From an uncultured Caproiciproducens sp. (GTDB lineage Bacteria > Bacillota > Clostridia > Oscillospirales > Acutalibacteraceae), in contig NZ_OY761810.1 of the NCBI RefSeq assembly GCF_963664915.1, positions 1,688,661 to 1,752,660 of the forward strand: a stretch of 64,000 bases of DNA. The letters are read 5' to 3'. Positions 49,908 through 58,678 of the stretch are shown piece by piece. Position 1 is the stretch's first letter. Every line of letters begins with the position of its first letter. The position numbers and the translations under genes are program-made. The notes under the pieces are model-generated. The model made no database searches, was not told where the DNA came from, and saw only the letters and a program-made list of their open reading frames with translations.

Positions 49908-51344
49908 ATGTTTTTTACAGTATTGAAAAGTGTATTTGATACCTTTGGCAACTATATCACAGTACCTCTCATTATTTTTATCATTTGCAAGCTCTTTAAA
50001 GCACCCACTAAAAAAGCGTTCTCGTCTGCTATCCTCATTGGCGTCGGCCTGAAAGGCATGGCGTTCATCACAACCGAATTCGGCGCTGTGCTTTCCCCGC
50101 TGGTGCAGCAGATAGTTAAAACGAGCGGACTGAATCTGCCGGCGTTGGATATTGGCTGGCAGGCCGTTGCCTCCGTTGCTTACTCCACCGATATCGGCAT
50201 GATGTTCATCGGCGTCGGTCTAATTTTTCAGATCGTGCTCTGGCTGGTCAAATGGACCGATATCTTTATGCCGTCCGATCTGTGGAATAACTATTCCATT
50301 ATTGTGTGGGGCTCCATGCTCTATCAGCTGACACATAATTTACCAATGGCGTTTGCCCTGATGCTTTTTGTGAATGTGGTCATCCTGCTTATTGCGGAAG
50401 TCCTGCAGAAAAGATGGTCCACCTATTACCACTATCCATCCTGCGCGATGACTGCGCCGCATCACAATGGTGACGCGCCCATGTACCTTGTATTGAACAT
50501 TTTGTTCAGCAAACTGGGAATGGACAAAATCAAGGCCGACCCCGTTACCATCCGCAAAAAAATCGGATTCATGGGGGAGCCGATGTACATAGGAATTGTC
50601 GTCGGTTTGATTTTGGGTGTGATCGGAAATCTTGCCGCACTGAACACCATGGCGGCCTGGGGCCAGGTTGTTAACGTGGCAGTGACCTGTGCCGCTGTTA
50701 TGGCTATTTTTCCGAAGGTCGCCGGACTATTCGCCTCAGGGTTTACCACTTTGACTGATTATTCCCGGAAAACCCTGAAAAACAGTAAGTATGGCAAAGA
50801 CCGTGAGTTCATTATCGCTGTGAATGACGCGCTGGGCTACGGCGAACCGGCTACTCTGACTACCGGACTGCTGGTAATTCCTTTCGCCGTTTTACTCGCC
50901 TTTGTACTGCCGGGCAACGTTGTCATCCCGGTTATGGTTTTACCTTCGCTGCCTTATATGGTTGAAATTCCAGTATGTCTGAGCAACGGGAATATTGTAA
51001 AATCTTGGTTGATGGCATGCATCGTGTTCAGCGCGAAGATCATGATGGCTTCCTATTGGGCGACTGTCTTTACTCAGGTGGCTGCCGGCGCCGGATTTGA
51101 CGCTGCTACTACCGCTCTGGCGGGAGGTACGCTCATCATTGGTTTCATCATGTCCAACTGCACTGCCGGACTTATTACGATGGCGTTCCTGACAATGAAC
51201 CCAGTTATTATCTTTGCAGTGATTGCCGTATATCTGGTACTGTTCATCCTGTTTAAGAAAAACAAAGGTTCAGTCCAGGAGTACCTTGAAAAGAATGCTC
51301 TGGGTGAGGCTTATACCGCTCCCCAGCCTGCTGTCAATGCATAA
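49908..51344 (+). CDS. PTS galactitol-type EIIC permease
   Basis: GatC-family membrane component, 478 residues, with about eleven hydrophobic spans. Landmarks: VGLKGMAFITTEFGAVLSP near the N-terminus, GWQAVASVAYSTDIGMMFIG and the Tyr/His-rich loop YYHYPSCAMTAPHHNGDAP in the middle. GatC relatives carry galactitol, other hexitols or sugar acids; the enzymes that follow suggest a polyol or sugar-acid substrate rather than galactitol itself, because no tagatose enzymes are present. Confidence 0.92.
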   Translation: MFFTVLKSVFDTFGNYITVPLIIFIICKLFKAPTKKAFSSAILIGVGLKGMAFITTEFGAVLSPLVQQIVKTSGLNLPALDIGWQAVASVAYSTDIGMMFIGVGLIFQIVLWLVKWTDIFMPSDLWNNYSIIVWGSMLYQLTHNLPMAFALMLFVNVVILLIAEVLQKRWSTYYHYPSCAMTAPHHNGDAPMYLVLNILFSKLGMDKIKADPVTIRKKIGFMGEPMYIGIVVGLILGVIGNLAALNTMAAWGQVVNVAVTCAAVMAIFPKVAGLFASGFTTLTDYSRKTLKNSKYGKDREFIIAVNDALGYGEPATLTTGLLVIPFAVLLAFVLPGNVVIPVMVLPSLPYMVEIPVCLSNGNIVKSWLMACIVFSAKIMMASYWATVFTQVAAGAGFDAATTALAGGTLIIGFIMSNCTAGLITMAFLTMNPVIIFAVIAVYLVLFILFKKNKGSVQEYLEKNALGEAYTAPQPAVNA

Positions 51345-51384
51345 ACCTATTTTAGAATATTAGTATGAGAAACTGACGGATGAA

Positions 51385-51430
51385 AAGCATTCATTTTGCC
51401 GCTTTTATGCGGCAGGATGGATGCTTGTTT
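51385..51430 (+). terminator. Intercistronic stem-loop after EIIC
   Basis: An AAGCAT/ATGCTT stem encloses TTGCCGC-TTTTAT-GCGGCA, followed by GTTTAAG. Weak U-tract; probably a partial terminator or 3' end stabiliser separating PTS from enzyme genes. Confidence 0.45.
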
Positions 51431-51468
51431 AAGAGAGAAGAAAACATCGGATACAGAAAGGATACTCT

Positions 51469-52524
51469 ATGAAAATTGTAGTGATCGGCGATATCGTCGT
51501 GCCTTGCAAACTGTTAGCGGAGGCGGCGGAGTCCTTGGGTGATCCCGGACGAAACACAGTCGTGCCTATCGTGTGGCCTGCTGAAACACGGCAGGAATTC
51601 CAGAAAAAAGCACAAAACATTGAAAAAAACGGGCCTATGGCGGAAAAAGTTCCCACGGAGGTTTACCGTGAGATTGTGGACGCGGATATTTTGCTGACAC
51701 ATTTTTGCCCGGTTCCCGAGGACCTCATTGCAGAGGGTAAGCAACTGAAACTCATCGGTACCTGCCGCGGCGGCATGGAGCATGTAGATGTGGCCGCAGC
51801 AACCAAATACAACATTCCGGTTATCCATTGCATCCGCAATGCGGAGGCAACATCGGATTTTGCGATTGGCCTGATGTTTGCCGAAACGCGTAATATTGCC
51901 CGGGCACACGCGGCGCTCAAACAGGGGGACTGGCGCAAGGAGTACGTTAACAGCGGCTACACCACGTCTATGTGCGAGATGACTCTGGGCGTGGTCGGCC
52001 TTGGACATATCGGCAAACTGGTTGCAAAAAAGGCAGCCGGTGTGGGAATGAAAGTCATTGCTTATGATCCATATGTCAAGCAGGAAGTTCTTGATGAGAT
52101 GGGACTGCCGGTTCGGCTGGTTGGTCAGGAGGAGCTTTTCAAAACGGCAGACATCATCACGCTGCATCTGCGCCTGACTCCTGAAACGAAAAACAGTGTC
52201 GGGGAAAAGCTGATCGGCCTGATGAAGCCCACAGCTTACCTCATCAATACTTCACGTGCCGGGGTGCTGGATAAGGACGTACTGGTGAATGCGCTGCAGC
52301 ACAAGGCGATCGGCGGAGCCGCTCTTGATGTGTATTGGGAGGAACCTATTTCCAAGGATGATCCGCTTTTGGCGTTGGACAATCTCACAATGACCCCGCA
52401 CAACGCGGGAAATGTGGTGGATGCGCTTCCTAAATCGCCGCTGCTGCTTGCACGCACGATTCAAGACTTTTGGAAGACGGGCAAGAGCGATATGGTTGTG
52501 AACCTGAAAAATATTAAGCGCTGA
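51469..52524 (+). CDS. D-2-hydroxyacid dehydrogenase (phosphoglycerate-dehydrogenase-like)
   Basis: NAD-dependent D-2-hydroxyacid dehydrogenase, 351 residues. The NAD-binding motif is GVVGLGHIGKLVAKKAAG, and the catalytic set includes Arg in LINTSRAGVLD, Glu near WEEPI and His in MTPHNAG. The N-terminal catalytic subdomain contains LIGTCRGGMEHVD. It lacks the regulatory ACT domain of serine-pathway enzymes, and its place between PTS and aldolase genes points to a catabolic substrate, such as a sugar acid or its phosphate. Confidence 0.88.
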   Translation: MKIVVIGDIVVPCKLLAEAAESLGDPGRNTVVPIVWPAETRQEFQKKAQNIEKNGPMAEKVPTEVYREIVDADILLTHFCPVPEDLIAEGKQLKLIGTCRGGMEHVDVAAATKYNIPVIHCIRNAEATSDFAIGLMFAETRNIARAHAALKQGDWRKEYVNSGYTTSMCEMTLGVVGLGHIGKLVAKKAAGVGMKVIAYDPYVKQEVLDEMGLPVRLVGQEELFKTADIITLHLRLTPETKNSVGEKLIGLMKPTAYLINTSRAGVLDKDVLVNALQHKAIGGAALDVYWEEPISKDDPLLALDNLTMTPHNAGNVVDALPKSPLLLARTIQDFWKTGKSDMVVNLKNIKR

Positions 52525-52556
52525 TAAAATTGTTTGTCAGTATGAAATCAACCAGC

Positions 52557-52571
52557 CGGGGTTATACCCCG
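52557..52571 (+). other. Small GC hairpin before the aldolase gene
   Basis: CGGGG-TTATA-CCCCG. It precedes the AGGAG ribosome site by about 10 bases and might influence translation of the aldolase or processing of the operon mRNA. Confidence 0.35.
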
Positions 52572-52594
52572 CGTAAGAAAAGGAGAAATAATTT

Positions 52595-53275
52595 ATGTTG
52601 ATGGAAAAAGAAAGAAAAGAAATCGCAGATTATGGCCGTAAGATGAGTTCTTCCGGATTGAGCAAAGGTACCAGCGGAAATATCAGTATTTATGATCCCG
52701 CGACGGGCTATATGGCGATCAGCCCTTCCGGCCTTGGCTACTTTGAAACCGAGCCTGAAGATGTGGTCGTTATGGACCTGAATGGTAATATTATCGATGG
52801 GGCACGTAAACCCTCCAGCGAGCATGGCTTACATACCGTGATGTATCTGAACAAGCCGGATGCCCGCGCGGTCGTTCATACCCACTCTACCTTCTGTACC
52901 ACGCTGGCCTGCCTTAACATCCCGCTGAAGGCTGTCCATTATGTGATTGGAGGTGCCGGTGTGCCCGAGATTCCATGCGCGGAATACGCGACTTTCGGAA
53001 CCCAGCAGCTTGCTGAGAATGTCGCAAAGTCAATCGGTAAAAGCAAAGCCGTTTTGCTGGCAAACCACGGGCTTGTGACCAGCGGCCCAAGTCTTGCGAA
53101 AGCCTTCGGACTGGCCGTCAACCTCGAATTTGTGGCTGAAATGCAGTGGAGAGCCTCCTGCATCGGAACACCTGTTGTGCTGAGCGATGAGGAAATGGCC
53201 ACAGTTATGGAAAGCTTCAAAAGTTATGGTCAACCTAAAAAGTCAGACGAGAAAAAGGACGGCATGGGCTACTAA
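52595..53275 (+). CDS. Class II aldolase/epimerase (fuculose-phosphate aldolase-like)
   Basis: Zinc-dependent aldolase of the AraD/FucA family, 226 residues. Zinc ligands: two His in VVHTHSTFCTTLA and one in LANHGLVTSG; the catalytic Glu is in KPSSEHGLH. SKGTSGNISIYD is the phosphate-binding segment. It would cleave a ketose- or sugar-acid phosphate to a C3 fragment and an aldehyde, the aldehyde being handled by the following dehydrogenases. Exact substrate unknown. Confidence 0.9.
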   Translation: MLMEKERKEIADYGRKMSSSGLSKGTSGNISIYDPATGYMAISPSGLGYFETEPEDVVVMDLNGNIIDGARKPSSEHGLHTVMYLNKPDARAVVHTHSTFCTTLACLNIPLKAVHYVIGGAGVPEIPCAEYATFGTQQLAENVAKSIGKSKAVLLANHGLVTSGPSLAKAFGLAVNLEFVAEMQWRASCIGTPVVLSDEEMATVMESFKSYGQPKKSDEKKDGMGY

Positions 53276-53297
53276 ACCGAGGACAGGAGACTAAGAA

Positions 53298-54326
53298 ATG
53301 CTGACAGCTATGCTGTATGGTGTGGAAGACATCCGCATCATGGAAACGCCGGTCCCGGAAATCGGTCCGGCCGAGGTGCTGATCAAGAATAAGATTTCAA
53401 CTACCTGCGGCACCGATGTGAAGAATTTCAAGCGGGGCTATCCGCTGCTGAAGCCGCCGCACCCTTATGGACATGAATTTTCCGGCGTGATTGCCGCTGT
53501 GGGAAAAAATGTCAAAGGGTTTCACGAAGGCGACCGCGTAGCGGTACATAACACCGCCCCCTGCAACGAGTGTTATTATTGCAAAAAGGGATTGTATTCC
53601 ATGTGCTCCAATATGACGTTCAATCGGGGGAGCTATGCCCAATACGTGAAAGTTCCGGAACCCATCGTGCGGCAGAATATGTTTTTGCTGGACGATTCGG
53701 TTTCCCATAAGACAGCCTCTTTAATGGAGCCGTTTTCCTGTGCGGTATACGGCATTGAGAACTGCCCCATCCATTTGGGCGATACCGTCGTCGTGAACGG
53801 CGCCGGTCCCATTGGGCTGATGTTTGCGCGGCTGGCAGTGCTGAAAGGCGCCAAGGTGATTGTGAGCGACATGATCAAGACACGTTTGGAATTGGCCGAA
53901 AAAATGGGCGTGTGGAAAACCTGTAATCTGACCGGCGTTGAAAACACAGCGGAGGCCGTCCGTGATTTGACCGACGAACGGCGTGGAGCAGACATCGTCA
54001 TCGAGGCGACCGGCTTGATAGATGTATGGAAAACCAGCGTTCAGATGGCGCGGAAAGGTGGATTCGTCCTATTGTTTGGCGGCACAAAATCCGGAAGCGA
54101 GCTTTGTGTGGATGCTACCTTGCTGCACTACTCTCAGATTACCATCAAGGGCGTATTCCACACAACACCGCGTCATGTTATGACGGCGTTGGAGCTTTTA
54201 AAAATGGGCGTTATTCTGAGTGATGATTTTATTCAGAATGAATATCGCCTGCCGGACCTTGAAAAAGCGATCCGCGAACATGCTTCCGGTTCGGTAATCA
54301 AAAACTGTATTATATACGACGATTAG
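53298..54326 (+). CDS. Zinc-dependent sugar alcohol dehydrogenase (MDR family)
   Basis: Medium-chain dehydrogenase, 342 residues, of the sorbitol/threonine/galactitol-1-phosphate dehydrogenase branch. Catalytic zinc region CGTDVKNF and HPYGHEFSGVI; structural zinc cysteines in CNECYYCKKGLYSMC; NAD-binding GAGPIGLMFARLAV. The gene starts 22 bases after the aldolase gene. It probably oxidises the PTS product, a polyol phosphate, in the first step of the pathway, though a sugar acid is also possible. Confidence 0.88.
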   Translation: MLTAMLYGVEDIRIMETPVPEIGPAEVLIKNKISTTCGTDVKNFKRGYPLLKPPHPYGHEFSGVIAAVGKNVKGFHEGDRVAVHNTAPCNECYYCKKGLYSMCSNMTFNRGSYAQYVKVPEPIVRQNMFLLDDSVSHKTASLMEPFSCAVYGIENCPIHLGDTVVVNGAGPIGLMFARLAVLKGAKVIVSDMIKTRLELAEKMGVWKTCNLTGVENTAEAVRDLTDERRGADIVIEATGLIDVWKTSVQMARKGGFVLLFGGTKSGSELCVDATLLHYSQITIKGVFHTTPRHVMTALELLKMGVILSDDFIQNEYRLPDLEKAIREHASGSVIKNCIIYDD

Positions 54327-54346
54327 AAGGAGTGGAAAAACGAACA

Positions 54347-55519
54347 ATGTATTCAATCAAGCTTGGATGTGAACATATCTATTGCGGCGAAAATGCGGTG
54401 CAGTACCTGAAAGAGTTACCTTCCACTCGCAAACGAGCCTATATTGTGATGAGCGGCACCATTCAACAGGAATTGGGACAGCTCAAGATTGTTACCGATG
54501 TGCTGGAGGATGCCGGCTTTGTTTGGAAAGCCTATACCGATGTGGAACCGGAGCCCAGCTTTGAAAGTATAAAGCGCGGTACGGCGGACATGATGGCTTT
54601 TGAGCCGGACTGGGTAATCGGGTTTGGCGGCGGTTCGGCCATGGATGCGGCAAAGGCAATGTGGGTCTTTTATGAAAACCCCGAGTATCATGAGTTGGAA
54701 GACGTGATGCCGCCGAATGAAATAAAGAATTTGAAGGTAAAGGCGCGTGTAGCCTGTATTCCGACTTCAGCGGGAACCGGCAGCGAAGCGACCCGTGCCG
54801 CTCTCATCAAGGATACCGTCAAGAAAAAGAAGTATTCCATTCGCTGCCTTAAGGGACGCATGGTACCCGATGTGGCAATTCTGGACCCGGTGTTTTCCGT
54901 GACGATGCCGAAGAGCCTGACAGCTGCTTCGGGAATGGACGCACTGACTCATGCCATCGAATCCTATGTTACACCTTTGGCAAACCCTTACTCGGACGGT
55001 ATGGCGATTGCTGCGTTTATCTACGGTTACAAAAATCTGCCCGTCTGTTACGAGGACGGCAATAATATGGATGCCCGCAGAATGATGTTGGACGCCTCTT
55101 GCATGGCTGGGATTGCGTTTTCAAACTGTGCCTTGGGAATTGTGCACAGCATAGCACATACTTTTGGAGCAGAGTATGGTGTGCCGCATGGTCTGGCTAA
55201 TGCCATTGTGCTTCCATACGGATTACAGTTCAATTCCCGCGACAGCCGCACACAGGCGCGCTATGACGAACTTGCTGCCTTTGTAGGAGAAAAATCTCTG
55301 CTTAACGGGATTCTGACATTGCGCAAGAGAATCAATGTGCCTTCCCGTATGAAGGATGTTGTACCGGATGAACAGGATGTCCTCGGCAAAATCGACGCAC
55401 TTATGGAGAAAGCCATGTCTGATGTCTGCACGCCGTTTACTCCGGTAAAGCCTACAAAAGAAGAATTGAAGGATTTAATTTTGGAAGTCTATTACGGAAA
55501 AAAAGGTCACAAAGGCTGA
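54347..55519 (+). CDS. Iron-containing alcohol dehydrogenase
   Basis: Group III metal-dependent alcohol dehydrogenase, 390 residues. NAD-binding GFGGGSAMDAAKAMW; metal-ligand His residues in DALTHAIESYV and SIAHTFGAEYGVPHGLANAI. It probably reduces or oxidises the short aldehyde from the aldolase step (lactaldehyde- or glycolaldehyde-like). I use ATG 54347; a GTG at 54332 overlaps the AAGGAG ribosome site, which leaves the ATG with a long spacer of about 14 bases, so the start is uncertain. Confidence 0.88.
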   Translation: MYSIKLGCEHIYCGENAVQYLKELPSTRKRAYIVMSGTIQQELGQLKIVTDVLEDAGFVWKAYTDVEPEPSFESIKRGTADMMAFEPDWVIGFGGGSAMDAAKAMWVFYENPEYHELEDVMPPNEIKNLKVKARVACIPTSAGTGSEATRAALIKDTVKKKKYSIRCLKGRMVPDVAILDPVFSVTMPKSLTAASGMDALTHAIESYVTPLANPYSDGMAIAAFIYGYKNLPVCYEDGNNMDARRMMLDASCMAGIAFSNCALGIVHSIAHTFGAEYGVPHGLANAIVLPYGLQFNSRDSRTQARYDELAAFVGEKSLLNGILTLRKRINVPSRMKDVVPDEQDVLGKIDALMEKAMSDVCTPFTPVKPTKEELKDLILEVYYGKKGHKG

Positions 55520-55645
55520 ATGGCTCGTTGAAGTTCTTAATGGCGAACGCATATCAGAACAAAATGTTGTTGTAAAAAGATCAGGCAATAGCTGCTGATA
55601 TATTTCTAAGATTTAACTTAATTGCAAAAGGTCGCCGGGAATAAT

Positions 55646-55665
55646 TGACCCCAAAAAGTTAGACA
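55646..55665. mobile_element. Solo IS3-family-type terminal repeat
   Basis: TGACCCCAAAAAGTTAGACA closely resembles the ends of IS150/IS3-group elements. No transposase frame is nearby, so this is a remnant. The flanking 55520-55832 region holds no gene that I can support. Confidence 0.45.
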
Positions 55666-55690
55666 AATATTTTAAATTAAGCAGTCCTGA

Positions 55691-55725
55691 GGGCTTGTTG
55701 TCTGTGTAAAGCAGGTGGCAAGCCC
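55691..55725 (+). terminator. Hairpin after the iron alcohol dehydrogenase region
   Basis: GGGCTTG (55691-55697) pairs with CAAGCCC (55719-55725), then TTTAATTAAAA. It may belong to the IS remnant. Confidence 0.4.
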
Positions 55726-55832
55726 TTTAATTAAAACGGTCTGTTTGTATCTCCTGAACAATCAAACACCCGACTGCTGATTCCTTCAGTGCCTACGGTT
55801 AAATCGGTGCAGAAAAAACCGAATATCTATTG

Positions 55833-55861
55833 TTGACAAAAAAGTGCTAAGATGCTAATCT
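55833..55861 (+). promoter_or_regulatory. Promoter of the permease-dehydratase operon
   Basis: TTGACA (55833-55838), 17 bases, TAATCT (55856-55861), about 72 bases before the permease gene. Confidence 0.6.
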
Positions 55862-55933
55862 ATACATAGCGAACAGCTGAACAATACGATAGTTGAATAA
55901 TAAGCTGTTTGGAAAAGGGGAGGATGTGTCACT

Positions 55934-57280
55934 ATGTCAGGAGAAAAAAAGGTTCATAGCGAGGGATTGGGGTTCGGAGAACTCTGGGCATTGGGTCTAG
56001 GACAAGTTATTGGAGCAGGTATTATTACAACAGTTGGTCCGGCTATCGGATTGACAGGATACTCAGTATGGCTCGCGTATTTTGCCGCAATTATTTTGGG
56101 CTTGATTATCAATCTTCCGGATATCATCTTTTCTTCCGTTACAAAATTTTCAGGTGGTGATTATTCCATCATTACCAGTTTGGGCGGTGAAAAAAGCGGC
56201 GGGATGTTTATCATCAGCTTTTTCTTGCAGATGCTGACAATGTCCCTGTACGGAACCGCACTGGGGATTTATATCCATTCCATGTTCCCCGGTGCGAACA
56301 ACATTGTCACGGCGATTCTTGGTATTACTGTGTTTTATGTCATTAATCTTATGGGAACCAAAAATATGGCGACCCTGCAGAAGGTAATGTCGGCATTCCT
56401 GGTAATCGCGTTGCTTGCATTTGCTGTTGTAGGCTGCGTAAAGGGCAATATCGTTCCTCCTTTGCAGTTCAGCGGCGAAAAGTTCTTTTCCGGAAAAGGC
56501 ACAGGCTTTATCGGGGCAGTCATGATTCTCGTTTATTCCTGTCAGGGCTATAAGTTGACCGTTAACTACGGAGGAATGGCGAAAAATCCAACCCGTGATC
56601 TTCCCCGCGCAATGCTGGCGGTTGTTCCGGCTCTGATTATCTTGTACTGCGGAGCGGCGTTGTCGGATGTCTCTATCCTTCCCTTGAGCAAGGTTGCCGG
56701 TCAGCCTTTGACGGTTGCCGCAAGAGCCATGTTTTCCACGCCTGTCTTTTACGCGTTTATGATTGGCGCTCCAATTATGGCTTTGGCAACCTCCATGAAC
56801 TCGACCTACGGCATGGCTGTCGGCCCTTATATGCAAGCTACCAAAGACGGCTGGCTGCCGGAAATATTTGGCAAGACCAACCGTCATGGCGCACCTGTCT
56901 TGATTCTGACCATTCAGTTGGTGGTCGGCGTTATTCCGGTTTTAATGGGACTCTCCGTCGGTACCATTGTAAGCAATATCATGGTCATCACCTCGGTTTT
57001 TCAGTTTCTCTTATTTTACGCAATTTTCAAACTGCCTTCGAAGATGCCCAAAAAGTGGGCGAAGTCTTCCATGCATATGAGCAATGGCATGCTTTATCTG
57101 GTTCTCATTATTGCCTGCATTGCCCAAGCGGTCATTCTGTTTTATTCGCTTAAAAATCTGACCCTGCCGCTTGCAATTTTCAACATTGCTGCGGTTGTCG
57201 TCTGCTTTGTGTACGCAATTTTACGCCACCGTTCCGGCAAGACGCATATTGAAACAGAGAGTATTCTAGATCAGGCATAA
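55934..57280 (+). CDS. APC-superfamily permease
   Basis: 448 residues with about twelve hydrophobic spans, an amino acid-polyamine-organocation permease. The first span carries GLGQVIGAGIITTVGPAIG, the substrate-binding unwound-helix signature of APC carriers; GGDYSIITSLGG is the next conserved loop. The substrate is unknown; the following dehydratase suggests an organic or sugar acid, which is unusual for APC carriers but not excluded. It has its own promoter and precedes the dehydratase gene by 32 bases. Confidence 0.85.
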   Translation: MSGEKKVHSEGLGFGELWALGLGQVIGAGIITTVGPAIGLTGYSVWLAYFAAIILGLIINLPDIIFSSVTKFSGGDYSIITSLGGEKSGGMFIISFFLQMLTMSLYGTALGIYIHSMFPGANNIVTAILGITVFYVINLMGTKNMATLQKVMSAFLVIALLAFAVVGCVKGNIVPPLQFSGEKFFSGKGTGFIGAVMILVYSCQGYKLTVNYGGMAKNPTRDLPRAMLAVVPALIILYCGAALSDVSILPLSKVAGQPLTVAARAMFSTPVFYAFMIGAPIMALATSMNSTYGMAVGPYMQATKDGWLPEIFGKTNRHGAPVLILTIQLVVGVIPVLMGLSVGTIVSNIMVITSVFQFLLFYAIFKLPSKMPKKWAKSSMHMSNGMLYLVLIIACIAQAVILFYSLKNLTLPLAIFNIAAVVVCFVYAILRHRSGKTHIETESILDQA

Positions 57281-57312
57281 AAATGAATTATTAGAAAAGG
57301 AAAATATTTGTT

Positions 57313-58530
57313 ATGAAGATTACAAAAATTGATGTTTTTCATGTGAAAGATAAGGAAAATCCGTCCGTCCGTCCCATTCTTTGCCGGGTTTACACCGATC
57401 AGGGGATTTACGGTGACGGTGAGGCCGCCATGGCTTACGGAGTAGGCTCCACTGCCGCGTTCGGCATGGTTCAGGATCTTGCAAACATCATCATCGGAAT
57501 GGACCCGCTGGAAAACGAAAAAGTATGGGACAAGATGTACCGTACCACCTTCTGGGGGCAAAACGGCGGTGGCGTTTTTACCGCGGGTATGAGCGCCCTT
57601 GATATTGCCTTGTGGGATATTAAAGGTAAATATTTCAATGTGCCTATCCACACCTTGCTGGGCGGTAAACTAAACGATAATCTGCGCACCTATGCTTCTC
57701 AGCTGCAGTTTGGCTGGAAAGACACCATGGCAGGCATGTTTACCATTGAGGACTATGTAGGCGCGGCGAAGCGTGCGCTTGACCAAGGCTATGACGCAAT
57801 CAAAGTCGATTTCTTTACCTTTAAAGAAACTCCCGCTGAGGGCGCCTTCACGGATAAAGACCGGACAACCCTGCTTACGCACAAAAACCTGAAAACAGTC
57901 GTTGACCGTGTTGCGGCTGTGCGTGAGGCTGTCGGTCCGGATGTGGATATCATTATGGAAAACCACAGCTTTCTGGACGTAAACACCGCAATTCAGCTTG
58001 CGGAGGCAGTCAAGCCGTATAACATCTTCTATTTCGAAGAGCCGAATACGCCGGACCCCCACACCGCAGAGCGGCTGGCCCAGCGGATTCAAATGCCCAT
58101 TGCAAGCGGCGAGCGGATTTATACCCGCTGGCAGTACGAAAAGTATTTCGCAACAAACAGCCTTCAGATTGCACAGCCCGACATGGGAACCTGCGGTGGT
58201 TTTACGGAGGTTAAGAAGATTTGCGATATGGCATATATTTACGATGTCTCCATTCAGATTCATGCCTGCGGTTCTCCTATCAGCACTGCGGCAAGTCTGC
58301 AGATGGAAGCGGCAATCCCGAATTTTGTGATTCATGAGCATCACCAGTGCAACATGGTGCACAGCCACATTAAACTGTGCAAATATGATTACCAGCCGGT
58401 GAACGGGCGTTTTAAGGTTCCGGATCTGCCCGGTCTGGGTCAGGAGCTCTCCGACTTTGTTCTGAACGACAGAGAATCCGTTGAATTGGTGACGATTGAC
58501 GGCAAAGTACAGTCCTGGAAAATGGCCTGA
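57313..58530 (+). CDS. Enolase-superfamily acid sugar dehydratase (mandelate racemase type)
   Basis: 405 residues: N-terminal capping domain, then the MLE/MR barrel. Metal ligands are probably Glu in IIMENHSFLD, Glu in FYFEEPNTPD and Glu in IASGERIYTR; the base pair may be the Lys in AIKVDFF and the His in IQIHACGSPIS. The residue pattern follows the acid-sugar dehydratases (galactonate, gluconate, mannonate types) more than muconate cycloisomerase, but I cannot name the sugar. It shares an operon with the APC permease and is followed by a terminator and a GntR regulator. Confidence 0.85.
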   Translation: MKITKIDVFHVKDKENPSVRPILCRVYTDQGIYGDGEAAMAYGVGSTAAFGMVQDLANIIIGMDPLENEKVWDKMYRTTFWGQNGGGVFTAGMSALDIALWDIKGKYFNVPIHTLLGGKLNDNLRTYASQLQFGWKDTMAGMFTIEDYVGAAKRALDQGYDAIKVDFFTFKETPAEGAFTDKDRTTLLTHKNLKTVVDRVAAVREAVGPDVDIIMENHSFLDVNTAIQLAEAVKPYNIFYFEEPNTPDPHTAERLAQRIQMPIASGERIYTRWQYEKYFATNSLQIAQPDMGTCGGFTEVKKICDMAYIYDVSIQIHACGSPISTAASLQMEAAIPNFVIHEHHQCNMVHSHIKLCKYDYQPVNGRFKVPDLPGLGQELSDFVLNDRESVELVTIDGKVQSWKMA

Positions 58531-58560
58531 TTCGAAATCCCTGGATAAAACCAAAAACGC

Positions 58561-58597
58561 GGTCTCAGCCTTTTTATTGGTTGGGACCGGTTTTTAT
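58561..58597 (+). terminator. Terminator of the permease-dehydratase operon
   Basis: GGTCTCAGCC (58561-58570) pairs with GGTTGGGACC (58579-58588) allowing G-T pairs, then GGTTTTTATTTT. Confidence 0.8.
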
Positions 58598-58612
58598 TTT
58601 GGAATATACGAA

Positions 58613-58641
58613 TTGAATTCATGACTGTGTTAAGGTATAAT
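58613..58641 (+). promoter_or_regulatory. Promoter of the GntR regulator gene
   Basis: TTGAAT (58613-58618), 17 bases, perfect TATAAT (58636-58641). Confidence 0.7.
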
Positions 58642-58678
58642 AATAGAAATAATAAGAAAATGAAGCAGAGGAATCGAT

